Source: an uncultured Bacilli bacterium | GTDB lineage: Bacteria > Bacillota_I > Bacilli_A > RF39 > UBA660 | NCBI GenBank assembly: GCA_944336815.1 | Contig: CALVLG010000007.1 | Span: 1 to 19,054 of the forward strand | DNA: 19,054 nucleotides | Direction of reading: 5' to 3' | In this document: piece by piece, positions 1 through 7,443 of the stretch | Numbering within the stretch: the stretch's first letter is position 1 | Layout of the letters: each line of letters opens with the position of its first letter | Program-made: the position numbers and the translations under genes | The notes under the pieces: generated by a model | Seen by the model: only the letters and a program-made list of their open reading frames with translations | Databases searched by the model: none | Told to the model about the DNA's origin: nothing

Positions 1-1078
1 CATTTTCTAATTCATTTAAAGAACTTGGTGTGGATATTTTATCACTAATTACAATTTTGTCATTACGTTCTTCATGAGAAATTTTATCTATTTTTTTATG
101 CCCAACATATATCGCCTTTGCAAAAATATTGGTAATCGTATCTTCAAAACTTTCAAAAGTATAAAAAGTAAATTCATATTTTTGCCCCACTTGCAAATCA
201 CTAGTATTAGCTAAAGACACGGTAGCTTTTTCCCCTTGATTATTTTCTAAAGTAAGGAAAACGTTTGTCTCATCTTTCTTTGTTATTGCTAATATATCAT
301 AGGTTCGCCTAAATTTTTTTAACGGACTTTTCTCATGACCACAGTAAGCTCCATCTAAATCATCTAACATTTCACTTTTCCCAAAATATATATCTTTGTT
401 TCCTTCCCGAGTATTACAAAAAATCGCCACATAATTATCATTATAATAAATTGTCGTTCCGCCATCATATAAATAAGACGCTTGCACCGTTCTAGCATGT
501 TCGCCTTGCCAATATTCATGCATATTTAAAATAGAAGTTTGTTTATTTTTTAAAGCTGAAACAAAATCAAAACATCTATTTTTTTGATTACACAAAAACA
601 AATCAGAAACTCCATAATAATAAATAGCCACATTATCTTTTTCAAAAACTTTGCTAAGTTCGTCTTGATCTAAATAATTAAAATCAACTTTATAAATATC
701 AATATTTGGATACATTGTTTTATAAATAAAGAAAATTATCGAAATCAATAAAAACACTAAAATTCCTAAAAGATAAAAACTTTTTTGCAATCTTTTTCTG
801 TTTCTTTCTTCTTTAGTTAAAGTTTTTAAAAGAATTTCTTCACTTCTTTTTTCTTTTTCTTCAACCAGTATTTTTTCTCCGGCAAGTAATTCATTTAAAG
901 AAATATCTAAGGCCTCACAAAGAACTTTAAATAAAGATATATCAGGCATCCGCCGCCCATTTTCCCAATTAGATATAGCGCGATCTGTTACTCCTACTAT
1001 TTTAGCAAGTTCTTGCTGCGTTAAACCTTTTTCTTTCCGAACATCAGCCAAAAATTTACCAATTTTTTCTTGATTCAT
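1..1078 (-). CDS. Membrane-anchored XRE-family transcriptional regulator (C-terminus beyond the window)
   Basis: The frame is open from an ATG at 1078 to the left edge; 359 codons are visible and no stop is reached, so the C-terminus is missing. Residues 5-62 form a Cro/C1-type helix-turn-helix, with the recognition part around TQQELAKIVGVTDRAISNWE. A Lys/Glu-rich linker follows, then one hydrophobic segment at about 100-120 (LLGILVFLLISIIFF). The remaining 240 or so residues are hydrophilic and should lie outside the membrane. This is the build of a one-component transmembrane regulator: DNA binding inside, sensing or anchoring outside. I do not recognise the outer domain. A GAGG site lies 9 nt before the start and a TATAAT box is at 1105-1110. 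The HTH call is firm; the signal sensed is unknown. Confidence 0.85.
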   Translation of the reverse strand, partial: MNQEKIGKFLADVRKEKGLTQQELAKIVGVTDRAISNWENGRRMPDISLFKVLCEALDISLNELLAGEKILVEEKEKRSEEILLKTLTKEERNRKRLQKSFYLLGILVFLLISIIFFIYKTMYPNIDIYKVDFNYLDQDELSKVFEKDNVAIYYYGVSDLFLCNQKNRCFDFVSALKNKQTSILNMHEYWQGEHARTVQASYLYDGGTTIYYNDNYVAIFCNTREGNKDIYFGKSEMLDDLDGAYCGHEKSPLKKFRRTYDILAITKKDETNVFLTLENNQGEKATVSLANTSDLQVGQKYEFTFYTFESFEDTITNIFAKAIYVGHKKIDKISHEERNDKIVISDKISTPSSLNELEN

Positions 1079-1104
1079 AATATCAATCCTCGTTTTCTAA
1101 AGGC

Positions 1105-1110
1105 ATTATA
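1105..1110 (-). promoter_or_regulatory. Probable -10 box of the XRE regulator gene
   Basis: The minus strand reads AGTATAAT 27 nt before the ATG at 1078. No good -35 hexamer stands 16-18 nt upstream, so only the -10 element is called. Confidence 0.45.
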
Positions 1111-1162
1111 CTAAAAATAAATTCTAAAGTAACCAAACAAAATGTGGATAATACTTTTTTAA

Positions 1163-1200
1163 TAAAAAAAGTTAAAAGAAATAAAATCATCCTTTTAACT
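1163..1200 (-). terminator. Intrinsic terminator of the DUF362 gene
   Basis: On the minus strand AGTTAAAAG (1200-1192) pairs over 9 bp with CTTTTAACT (1178-1170), followed by a run of T. It starts 11 nt after the DUF362 stop codon. Confidence 0.85.
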
Positions 1201-1211
1201 TACCCACTTTT

Positions 1212-2096
1212 TTAATCTAAAGTAATTAATTCGTATTCTCTTGTACCTATCCCTAATTCACTAGCCGCTTCTATAGTATGTACACCATGTAAAGATTCTA
1301 TTCTTTGAATTAATTTATCTTTACCAGCATCATTACTATTATATACTAAATCTAAACATGCTTGATCTATAGCTACAGGATCTAAACTAGCTAAAATACC
1401 TATATCTTGCATACATGGTGCTGAAGCATGAGCATCACAATCACAATCAATAGAAATATTTTTCATAACATTAATATAGACAGCATTGCCTTTAAAATAA
1501 TTTACAACGCTTGATGCCGCATCAGCCATTGCTTCTAAAAATTTGTCTTGCTCTGGTAAATTAGCAAATAATTTTGTTTGATCAGCTGTAACACCGGCCG
1601 TATGAATAAGAGTTTTACCTTCGGTTGAAGCACAACCAATAGAAAGTTGCTTTAAAGCTCCACCATAGCCACCCATTGCATGCCCTTTAAAATGTGACAA
1701 AACAAATAAAGCATCATAATTAACAATATTTTTACCAACATAGTTTTTCTTTAATACTTTGCCATTTGAAATATCAAGTTCCAAATCTGGTCCTTCCGCA
1801 TCTAATAAATCAAACGGAAAATATTTATCCCAACCGTGTTCTTTTATTAACGCTTGATGCTTTTGAGTACTATTTCTTGCCCCTTCATAGGCTGTGTTGC
1901 ATTCAACAACTGTTCCATGAACATAAGAAATTACATCTTTAACAAATTCTGGTCGAAGATAATTTTGATTACCTTGCTCTCCAGAATGCATTTTTACGGC
2001 CACCTTACCTGTTAGCTTTTTACCTAAAGCCTCATAAACTTTAATAATATTTTCTGAGGTAATATCCCGAATAAAATAAACTTTTGCTTTTTCCAT
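1212..2096 (-). CDS. DUF362 domain-containing protein
   Basis: The 294-residue protein matches the DUF362 family along its whole length. The core is at about 134-157 (SHFKGHAMGGYGGALKQLS then IGCAS), followed by EGKTLIHTAGV, and the C-terminal half has ASLDPVAIDQACLDLV. Three cysteines cluster at 218, 220 and 228 (CDCDAHASAPC) and may bind a metal or cluster. Many DUF362 proteins carry a ferredoxin domain; this one has none and is the short form. No signal peptide or membrane segment is visible, so it is probably cytoplasmic. The family's biochemical role is not settled and I do not assign a reaction. A very strong SD (GGGAGGAAGG, 2107-2116) precedes the ATG and a terminator follows, so it looks monocistronic. 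Confidence 0.85.
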   Translation of the reverse strand: MEKAKVYFIRDITSENIIKVYEALGKKLTGKVAVKMHSGEQGNQNYLRPEFVKDVISYVHGTVVECNTAYEGARNSTQKHQALIKEHGWDKYFPFDLLDAEGPDLELDISNGKVLKKNYVGKNIVNYDALFVLSHFKGHAMGGYGGALKQLSIGCASTEGKTLIHTAGVTADQTKLFANLPEQDKFLEAMADAASSVVNYFKGNAVYINVMKNISIDCDCDAHASAPCMQDIGILASLDPVAIDQACLDLVYNSNDAGKDKLIQRIESLHGVHTIEAASELGIGTREYELITLD

Positions 2097-2189
2097 AATT
2101 TTTCAACCTTCCTCCCATCTATATTTTAACACGATTTAGACTTTCAGTTATCTTCAAATTAAATTGTCATTTATTTTTTACTAAAAACT

Positions 2190-2216
2190 AAAAAAACTAG
2201 AATTATAATTTCTAGT
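2190..2216 (-). terminator. Intrinsic terminator after the small membrane protein gene
   Basis: On the minus strand ACTAGAA (2216-2210) pairs with TTCTAGT (2202-2196) across a 7-nt loop, followed by six T. It lies 20 nt past the stop at 2236. Confidence 0.85.
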
Positions 2217-2235
2217 CTTCTAAAACGAACTTAAT

Positions 2236-2613
2236 TTAGGCTTTAAAATTTTTCCAAGCATTATGTAAATAATAATAAGGAATAACTAAAAGAATAATAT
2301 TAAATACTATTAAACCAATATTTCCATCTAAATGCATAAAATATAATAATTGAGGAATAAATAAAATTACACCTAAAATAACAGTTAAAATTGATTTCTT
2401 CTTAGCTAATGCCAAACCAATTAGTCCAGCTAAAACTTGAAATCCCCCGCCAGCATAAGCTGTAACTAAAGCCCACAGAGCTTCTTCTCCACTAACTAAA
2501 ATAGTTGTTTCATCAGCCTCACCAGCTAAAAAGTAAGTGAGCAAAATTGAAGATACTCCTAAAACTATTTGCAACACACTAGCAATTCGTAAATGTTTTG
2601 TTCCACTACGCAT
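2236..2613 (-). CDS. Small four-helix integral membrane protein, function unknown
   Basis: The 125-residue protein has four clear hydrophobic segments at about 8-29, 45-68, 73-91 and 99-117, separated by short loops; one loop has the basic patch AKKKS. It has no catalytic motif and I do not recognise the family. An AAAGGAG site 9 nt before the ATG supports the start. It begins 46 nt downstream of the cardiolipin synthase gene with no terminator between them, so the two may share a transcript. That would fit a membrane-lipid or envelope role, but this is inference from position only. Confidence 0.75.
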   Translation of the reverse strand: MRSGTKHLRIASVLQIVLGVSSILLTYFLAGEADETTILVSGEEALWALVTAYAGGGFQVLAGLIGLALAKKKSILTVILGVILFIPQLLYFMHLDGNIGLIVFNIILLVIPYYYLHNAWKNFKA

Positions 2614-2659
2614 ATAAACTTACTCCTTTCTCTAGACAAGATATACCATAAAATAAACC

Positions 2660-4165
2660 TCAAAACAATGGGGCAAACAATCGCAAAATGGCTTGCCAAA
2701 TACCTTTTATTAATCCAACTGAAACATCATGATCTTTTAACAAAACACTTTCTTTAAAAGTTGTCATCATATCTTGCTTCACTTTCATAATTTCCTCTAC
2801 TTTTTCCATATAAACACCATTTTCAAAATGTAAATATAAACTACGATAATCCATATTAATCGTTCCAACTACACTTCTTATATCATCGCTTACAAAAACT
2901 TTAGAATGAACAAACCCATTCTTATATTTATATATCTTTATTCCATTATCATGCAAAATTTTAAAAAATGATGTTGTCTGTGTATAAACAAGTTTTTTAT
3001 CAGGAATACCCGGCACAATAATACGTACATCAACGCCTCTTTTGGCCGCTCGCAATAAAGAATTAGTCATATCAGTATCTATAATTAAATAAGGCGTCAT
3101 AATATATAAATACTTCTTAGCGCTATTAATAATGTTTAGATAAACGTCCTCCCCGATTAAATCTGGATGAAGTGGCGAAACACCATAACAAGAAACATAA
3201 CCACTTGTTTTTTTCTTTTTAGAAAAATCATACTTAAATTTTAAAATGTCATTATCTTCATTAACATTAGCATTCCACATCGTTAAAAACATAACTGTCA
3301 AATTCCAAACAGCATCTCCTTCTATTCTTATTCCATTATCTTTCCATCTTCCAAAACGACTTTTAATATTAATATATTCATCACTTATATTGACTCCCCC
3401 ACTGAAAGCCACCTTGCCATCAATAATAGTCATTTTACGATGATCACGATTGTTCATAAAAATACCTCTAAAAGGACTAAGTTTATTAAAAGAAATACAT
3501 TTAATATTATAAGTCGCTAATTCTTTTGGATACTTAGTTGAAAGCATTGCAATACTTCCCATATCATCATATAAAATTCGGACTTCAACTCCTTTGGCCG
3601 CCTTTTCTTTTAAAATTTCTAAAATTCCATCCCACATTATTCCTTTACTAATAATAAAATATTCCATAAAAATAAATTTTTTTGCTTTTTTTAATTCTTT
3701 AAGTAATTCAGGATAAAATTTTTCACCAAATTCATAATATGTTATATCATTATTTTTACTTACGGGATAGCCAGAACGATTCACAATATATTTTAAATTA
3801 TCTAAACTTTTCTTTTCCATCTCTTCTCTTATCCCGACATCTTGTTTTAAGTAATCACGATACTCTCTTTCTTTAATAAAAATATTTCTAAGTAGTTTAT
3901 TTTTAGCATAACTACGACCTAAAGTTAAAAGTAAAATTGTTCCAAAAATAGGAAATAAAATGATTAAAATTATCCATGGAATATCATTAGAAAGACGCGT
4001 GCTATTTTTTAAAAGATTTAACACTATTAAAATACTAATAAGTCCATAAAAAACGCCAATAATTGTTATGTGCTCCTTAAAAAACAATTGAATAAAAATT
4101 GCAAAACCAAATTGCAATAAAATTCCTAAGGCCACAACTATGCCTCTTTTAATCGCCATTAGCAT
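2660..4165 (-). CDS. cls: Cardiolipin synthase (phospholipase D superfamily)
   Basis: Cardiolipin synthases of this type join two phosphatidylglycerol molecules into cardiolipin and glycerol at the cytoplasmic membrane. Length (501 residues) and layout are typical of bacterial ClsA-type enzymes: N-terminal membrane segments at about 5-29, 33-52 and 62-82 (PLDc_N), then two HKD catalytic motifs. Motif 1 is H242-R-K244-MTII-D249 followed by GG and N; motif 2 is H420-S-K422-VFVS-D427 followed by GTINMDYRS. Both are intact, so the enzyme should be active. The ATG at 4165 is preferred because GAGG lies 10 nt upstream; the second Met (residue 3) would be 16 nt away. The stop is TGA. It may be co-transcribed with the small membrane protein downstream. 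Confidence 0.93.
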   Translation of the reverse strand: MLMAIKRGIVVALGILLQFGFAIFIQLFFKEHITIIGVFYGLISILIVLNLLKNSTRLSNDIPWIILIILFPIFGTILLLTLGRSYAKNKLLRNIFIKEREYRDYLKQDVGIREEMEKKSLDNLKYIVNRSGYPVSKNNDITYYEFGEKFYPELLKELKKAKKFIFMEYFIISKGIMWDGILEILKEKAAKGVEVRILYDDMGSIAMLSTKYPKELATYNIKCISFNKLSPFRGIFMNNRDHRKMTIIDGKVAFSGGVNISDEYINIKSRFGRWKDNGIRIEGDAVWNLTVMFLTMWNANVNEDNDILKFKYDFSKKKKTSGYVSCYGVSPLHPDLIGEDVYLNIINSAKKYLYIMTPYLIIDTDMTNSLLRAAKRGVDVRIIVPGIPDKKLVYTQTTSFFKILHDNGIKIYKYKNGFVHSKVFVSDDIRSVVGTINMDYRSLYLHFENGVYMEKVEEIMKVKQDMMTTFKESVLLKDHDVSVGLIKGIWQAILRLFAPLF

Positions 4166-4244
4166 AAAACCACATCCTCTTGTTATCCCTATTATACCAT
4201 GTTTACTATGAAGAACAAACCAGAATATATTTTAAAAACCAAAC

Positions 4245-4268
4245 AAAAAACTAGGCTTAAAACCTAGT
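4245..4268 (-). terminator. Intrinsic terminator of tRNA-Met
   Basis: On the minus strand ACTAGGTT (4268-4261) pairs with AGCCTAGT (4257-4250), including one G-U pair, followed by six T. It starts 15 nt after the tRNA CCA end. Confidence 0.85.
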
Positions 4269-4282
4269 AAATTAATCAAAAT

Positions 4283-4359
4283 TGGTAGCGAGAGAGGGAA
4301 TCGAACCCACGACCTATCGGGTATGAACCGATCGCTCTAGCCAGCTGAGCTATCTCGCC
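4283..4359 (-). tRNA. tRNA-Met (CAT), elongator
   Basis: This is a 77-nt cloverleaf with encoded CCA. The acceptor is GGCGAGA/TCTCGCT, with G1-U72 wobble as the first pair; the D-arm is GCTC/GAGC and the anticodon arm ATCGG-TTCATAC-CCGAT. The body closely follows the Bacillus elongator tRNA-Met as I recall it and lacks the C1-A72 mismatch of an initiator, so it is the elongator. The T-stem (GTGGG/CCCTC) has a U-U mismatch at its second pair. It stands alone with its own promoter and terminator. Confidence 0.95.
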
Positions 4360-4378
4360 ATAACTAAAAAGCACTATT

Positions 4379-4407
4379 ATCGTATCATACTTACATTTGT
4401 TTGACAA
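4379..4407 (-). promoter_or_regulatory. Sigma-A-type promoter of tRNA-Met
   Basis: On the minus strand TTGTCA (4407-4402), a 17-nt spacer and TACGAT (4384-4379) end 19 nt before the tRNA 5' end. Confidence 0.75.
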
Positions 4408-4481
4408 GTATTTTTGCAAAAATTGACGCCTTTTGGTTCATACCCCCTAGCTCTTCACTATTTTCTTTTTAAAAAATATAT

Positions 4482-4487
4482 TATAAT
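4482..4487 (+). promoter_or_regulatory. Probable -10 box of the DUF1287 gene
   Basis: TATAAT lies 18 nt before the ATG. No convincing -35 is seen at 16-18 nt spacing. The leader would be about 12 nt and carry the GGGAG site. Confidence 0.45.
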
Positions 4488-4505
4488 AAAGATGGGAGTA
4501 TTATT

Positions 4506-5150
4506 ATGAAAAAGAAACCTATAAAAGTTTTCCTTATTTTAGGACTTATAGTCATTATGTTCCTGATTCTTTATTATACCGAAATCATTCCTCATCATAA
4601 ATACACTGATCAAGATTTTAATATTCCAACCTATCAAAGTAAAATTGATAAAGATAATGACGGGATAGATGACCAAACAGACATATTACAAAGCGCCAAA
4701 GAATACTTAAAAACAAAACCTAAATACAAAAGCAAATATTATAATACTGGTTATCCTAACGATGAATATGGTGTATGCACCGATGTTGTTGCTTTTGCCC
4801 TTTTAAATGCTGGTTACGATATTAAAGAACTTTTATATCACGATGCAAAAAATAATCAAAGACTTTACCAAATTGAAACGATTGACAAAAACATTGATTT
4901 CCGAAGAGTAAACAATCTGCATACTTATTTAAAAAGACATGCCATTTCTTTATCAACAGATGTTACTGACATTCATAATTGGCAAGGCGGAGACATTGTC
5001 GTTTATGAAAAGCATATTGGAATCGTTTCAGATCATCGCAATTACAAAGGAGTTCCTTTTTTGCTTCATCACGCCAACCCCTATCAAATTCATTATGAAG
5101 AAGATAAATTAAATAATCAAAAAATAATTGGCCACTACCGCATGAGTTAA
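4506..5150 (+). CDS. DUF1287 domain-containing, membrane-anchored NlpC/P60-like protein
   Basis: The 214-residue protein has an N-terminal signal anchor (about 7-25, after KKKPIK) and a DUF1287 domain outside the cell. DUF1287 belongs to the papain-like NlpC/P60 group. The expected layout is visible: C91 in the helix YGVCTDVVAFALLNAGYDI, H170 in GDIVVYEKHIGIVSD, and His188-His189 in LLHHANP, giving candidates for a Cys-His dyad or triad. A DKDNDGIDD stretch at 48-56 resembles a calcium-binding Asp-rich loop. The cysteine lacks the lipobox context, so it is not a lipoprotein. A cell-wall hydrolase or amidase role is likely by family, but the substrate is unknown. GGGAG sits 8 nt before the ATG, with a TATAAT at 4482-4487. 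Confidence 0.85.
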   Translation: MKKKPIKVFLILGLIVIMFLILYYTEIIPHHKYTDQDFNIPTYQSKIDKDNDGIDDQTDILQSAKEYLKTKPKYKSKYYNTGYPNDEYGVCTDVVAFALLNAGYDIKELLYHDAKNNQRLYQIETIDKNIDFRRVNNLHTYLKRHAISLSTDVTDIHNWQGGDIVVYEKHIGIVSDHRNYKGVPFLLHHANPYQIHYEEDKLNNQKIIGHYRMS

Positions 5151-5240
5151 TGTTAAATTTTTTTGCGCTTTTTCCAAAGAACTTTGCTAGATTTTTTCTC
5201 TTTAATTATGTATATTTAAACCAGAAAGAAGGAATTATAA

Positions 5241-5798
5241 ATGAATTTAGGAAAAAAAATATTCGAACTTAGAAAAAACAAACATTTAAGTCAAGAACAA
5301 GTTGCTGAAAAACTACATGTAACAAGACAAACCGTTTCAAACTGGGAATTAGGTGAAACATCGCCTGATTTGAACCAAGCCAAAGAACTTGCTAAATTTT
5401 TTGCTGTCAGTTTAGATGAATTAGTTGGCTTAGATTCACAAAATATTTTACAAAAAAAAGTAAGCAATGTTGAAAAATTAGCTGGAGTTATTCTTACGAT
5501 TTTAAAAATTATGGGGATATTGTTCATCCTTTATTTATTTTTTATTCTAATAGCTATTATATGTTTTTCTAATATTAAAAGCGAAAATAAAAATATAAGT
5601 ATTTCTGGAAATATTACTTGCACTTTAAAAAATGAAATATATGAAATTAGCTTAAATGATAAACAAGAAATGAATTGTCCAAATTGTTCAACAAAAATGA
5701 TTAATGAATTGGCACCTTTAATTAATTGGGAAAACTTAGATCAAAGTTTTATAGATATTGAAAACTACTTCCGTCAAAATGGTGGAAATTGCCTTTAA
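5241..5798 (+). CDS. XRE-family regulator with one membrane segment
   Basis: Residues 4-60 of this 185-residue protein are a canonical Cro/C1 helix-turn-helix (LSQEQVAEKLHVTRQTVSNWE, then the SPDLNQAKELAKFF helix). One hydrophobic segment spans about 81-109, and roughly 75 residues follow it. The tail contains a CPNC motif (C146, C149) plus Cys127 and Cys184; on the outer face these could form disulfides or bind metal. It is the second XRE-plus-membrane protein in this window, but apart from the HTH it does not resemble the first. An AGAAGGA site precedes the ATG. A strong terminator follows at once, so it is monocistronic. The regulated target is not visible. Confidence 0.85.
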   Translation: MNLGKKIFELRKNKHLSQEQVAEKLHVTRQTVSNWELGETSPDLNQAKELAKFFAVSLDELVGLDSQNILQKKVSNVEKLAGVILTILKIMGILFILYLFFILIAIICFSNIKSENKNISISGNITCTLKNEIYEISLNDKQEMNCPNCSTKMINELAPLINWENLDQSFIDIENYFRQNGGNCL

Positions 5799-5802
5799 AA
5801 AG

Positions 5803-5838
5803 AAAAAGTTCAAAACACAATTATTTTGAACTTTTTTT
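5803..5838. terminator. Bidirectional terminator with a 13-bp stem
   Basis: AAAAAGTTCAAAA (5803-5815) pairs perfectly with TTTTGAACTTTTT (5824-5836) across an 8-nt loop. A/T tracts on both sides let it serve the XRE gene (plus) and the basic small ORF (minus). The TAA stop of the small ORF (5821-5823) lies in the loop. Confidence 0.9.
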
Positions 5839-5943
5839 ATTTTTTTTACAATATTTTTTATTAACTAGCTTTACTTTTACACCACGATCTAAAGCAAACA
5901 TTTTCTTTACTCCATCTGGTAAATTCTTTTTATATACTTTCAT
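5821..5943 (-). CDS. Small, very basic 40-residue protein, unknown
   Basis: The ORF runs from an ATG at 5943 to a TAA at 5821-5823: 40 codons, starting MKVYKKNLPDGVKKMF and ending in a Lys/Ser tail. It has 14 Lys and 1 Arg against 2 Asp, and a single Cys at residue 32. Three independent signals support expression: a GGAGG site 10 nt before the ATG, an excellent promoter just upstream (5970-5998), and a strong terminator that begins inside the last codons. It has no membrane segment, and I do not recognise it; the composition recalls small ribosomal or nucleic-acid-binding proteins, or a basic peptide. Length is below most gene-caller cut-offs, so it may be unannotated in relatives. Confidence 0.65.
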   Translation of the reverse strand: MKVYKKNLPDGVKKMFALDRGVKVKLVNKKYCKKNKKSSK

Positions 5944-5969
5944 CTAAACACAACCTCCAAACTGATAAG

Positions 5970-5998
5970 ATTATAGCAAATTAAAAGACTTTTCACAA
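5970..5998 (-). promoter_or_regulatory. Strong sigma-A-type promoter of the basic small ORF
   Basis: On the minus strand TTGTGA (5998-5993), a 17-nt spacer and a perfect TATAAT (5975-5970) stand 26 nt before the ATG. Confidence 0.8.
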
Positions 5999-6004
5999 GC
6001 CTTT

Positions 6005-6364
6005 TTAAATCCAACGAGCAATTGTTATTTTTCTAGTTGTACTTTCAACATATTTAGCAAAAATATTAATGATACTTTCAACAATAGCTTTTAAAATATC
6101 TGTACAACTTTTCTTTACTTTAACCTGTACAATTTCTTTTTTTAATTCTTTACGAAAATCATAATCATCAATATAACGATTTAAAACATAATCAAATTCC
6201 TTTACTTCTTGTAAAGCATTAGCGTCATTTATATTTACACCAAAAATATAATCTTTATAAATACGGATTAACTTGGCCGTTATTTTATCTTCTTTAACAT
6301 AATCGAAATTTACTATTTTATGAAAATTAGGACAATATTTTAAAATTTCTTTGTTTCCTTCCAT
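6005..6364 (-). CDS. Hypothetical protein, 119 residues
   Basis: I do not recognise this protein. It appears soluble and mixed alpha/beta, with a charged middle (DDYDFRKELKKEIVQVKVKK) and a C-terminal amphipathic stretch (ILKAIVESIINIFAKYVES). Two cysteines (residues 11 and 87) are far apart. An AGGG lies 10 nt before the ATG. A TATAAT at 6412-6417 (minus) with TTGATT upstream gives a leader of about 40 nt. It is divergent from the VanY-type gene. The last codons stop just before the promoter of the basic small ORF, which therefore has independent expression. Weak SD and lack of family resemblance keep confidence moderate. Confidence 0.6.
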   Translation of the reverse strand: MEGNKEILKYCPNFHKIVNFDYVKEDKITAKLIRIYKDYIFGVNINDANALQEVKEFDYVLNRYIDDYDFRKELKKEIVQVKVKKSCTDILKAIVESIINIFAKYVESTTRKITIARWI

Positions 6365-6411
6365 ATATGAGTTTCCCTACTTTCTCTACTCTTATTAAAA
6401 GAATACATCAA

Positions 6412-6438
6412 ATTATAAAAAAACGCAAGGGAAATCAA
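6412..6438 (-). promoter_or_regulatory. Probable promoter of the 119-residue hypothetical gene
   Basis: The minus strand has TATAAT (6417-6412) with TTGATT (6438-6433) 15 nt upstream, a short spacer. It is divergent from the VanY promoter at 6445-6453. Confidence 0.45.
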
Positions 6439-6444
6439 AACTTG

Positions 6445-6453
6445 TGCTATAAT
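6445..6453 (+). promoter_or_regulatory. Extended -10 promoter of the VanY-type gene
   Basis: TGCTATAAT (TG at 6445-6446, TATAAT 6448-6453) would start transcription near 6460. This rules out a coding start before that point and fixes translation at the ATG at 6478, although the frame is open from 6367. Confidence 0.7.
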
Positions 6454-6477
6454 ATTTTTAAGAATAGGATGTGTTGT

Positions 6478-7443
6478 ATGGTAAGAAAAAAAAGAAAACT
6501 AAAAAAACAAGTATATTATGTTTTAGCCGGCTTTATTGGCCTTATTGTGCTTGGCATTTTAGGGATGAATTATTATAACGACCTCAAGTATCGTCAAACA
6601 AATGAATTTAAACTATTAGATAAAGGGTATAGCAATGACGACACAAATATAATGTTAGAAAAACTGTCGGAAAATTCTATTACCATGGTTTTAAATAAAG
6701 AAAAAGATGATGCAATTGTTGCGCTCGTTAAAGAAAAATATTTTTTAGAAAAAAATTTAGAAGATTATCTTACATATATTCAAGAGGAAGAAGAAACAAA
6801 TTATCAAGATGTTGTAGCTATCGTAAACGTTCACGCTAATCAAAATTGGTATGAAGAAGAATATAAAACCGATCCATCATTAAATGAATTAATGTTAGTT
6901 AATAAGTTTTATGCTTTAGATAAAGACTATACTCCAGAAAACTTAGTAAATATTCCTTTAACGTATGCTTATGGTAATGAAGGTGACTGTAAAATAATTG
7001 ATTATGCTTACGAAAAATTTGTAGATTTATGGCAAGCTGCTAAAGATGCTGGATATTATCTAATGGTAAATTCTAGTTACCGAGATTATGCCGAGCAAGA
7101 AGAAACTTACAATTATCTTAAAAGTACTGTTGGTGAAAGAAAGGCTGATGAAAGAGCTGCTAGGGCTGGTCATTCTGAACATCAAACTGGCCTAGTTGTT
7201 GATATGACAAGTATTCATAATGCGAAAGATAGCACGTTTAAAGAAAGTGAGGAATATGCTTGGCTCCAAGAACATGCCCATGAATATGGTTTTATTGAAC
7301 GGTATCCAGAAGGCAAAACATATATTACTGGTTATAACCCTGAGTCATGGCACTGGCGTTATGTAGGAATTGAAGCTGCAACCCAAATTCACGAAGAAGG
7401 AATAACTTTTGATGAATATTATGCTTTTTATATAGCAAAATAG
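6478..7443 (+). CDS. D,D-carboxypeptidase, VanY/M15B family, membrane-anchored
   Basis: M15B peptidases are zinc enzymes that remove the terminal D-Ala from peptidoglycan stem peptides outside the membrane. The 321-residue protein has a Lys/Arg-rich N-terminus, a signal anchor at about 12-30, a linker of about 130 residues, and the catalytic domain from about 160. Motifs are intact: SSYR (R201), SEHQTGLVVD giving zinc ligands H235 and D242, and ESWHW giving the general base E289 and third ligand H292. The start at 6478 is chosen because AGGA lies 8 nt upstream and the promoter lies inside the longer reading frame. No vancomycin-resistance genes are near, so a housekeeping wall-maturation role is more likely. 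The linker before the catalytic domain is longer than in minimal VanY. Confidence 0.9.
   Translation: MVRKKRKLKKQVYYVLAGFIGLIVLGILGMNYYNDLKYRQTNEFKLLDKGYSNDDTNIMLEKLSENSITMVLNKEKDDAIVALVKEKYFLEKNLEDYLTYIQEEEETNYQDVVAIVNVHANQNWYEEEYKTDPSLNELMLVNKFYALDKDYTPENLVNIPLTYAYGNEGDCKIIDYAYEKFVDLWQAAKDAGYYLMVNSSYRDYAEQEETYNYLKSTVGERKADERAARAGHSEHQTGLVVDMTSIHNAKDSTFKESEEYAWLQEHAHEYGFIERYPEGKTYITGYNPESWHWRYVGIEAATQIHEEGITFDEYYAFYIAK

Noticed and set aside
3246..3443. Plus-strand ORF inside cls
   Set aside because: It is an antisense shadow of the cardiolipin synthase catalytic region.
5151..5235. Terminator after the DUF1287 gene
   Set aside because: CAAA-GAAC-TTTG before a T-run is only a 4-bp AT-rich stem, too weak to call.
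5291..5527. Minus-strand ORF of 78 codons
   Set aside because: It is antisense to the XRE helix-turn-helix; the plus-strand reading is a clear family match.
6367..6477. N-terminal extension of the VanY-type protein
   Set aside because: It contains the gene's own promoter (TATAAT at 6448) and has no SD at 6367; the signal anchor fits the start at 6478.
6478..7443. Vancomycin-resistance locus
   Set aside because: The enzyme is VanY-type, but no ligase, dehydrogenase or VanRS-like regulators are nearby; M15B carboxypeptidases are common housekeeping enzymes.
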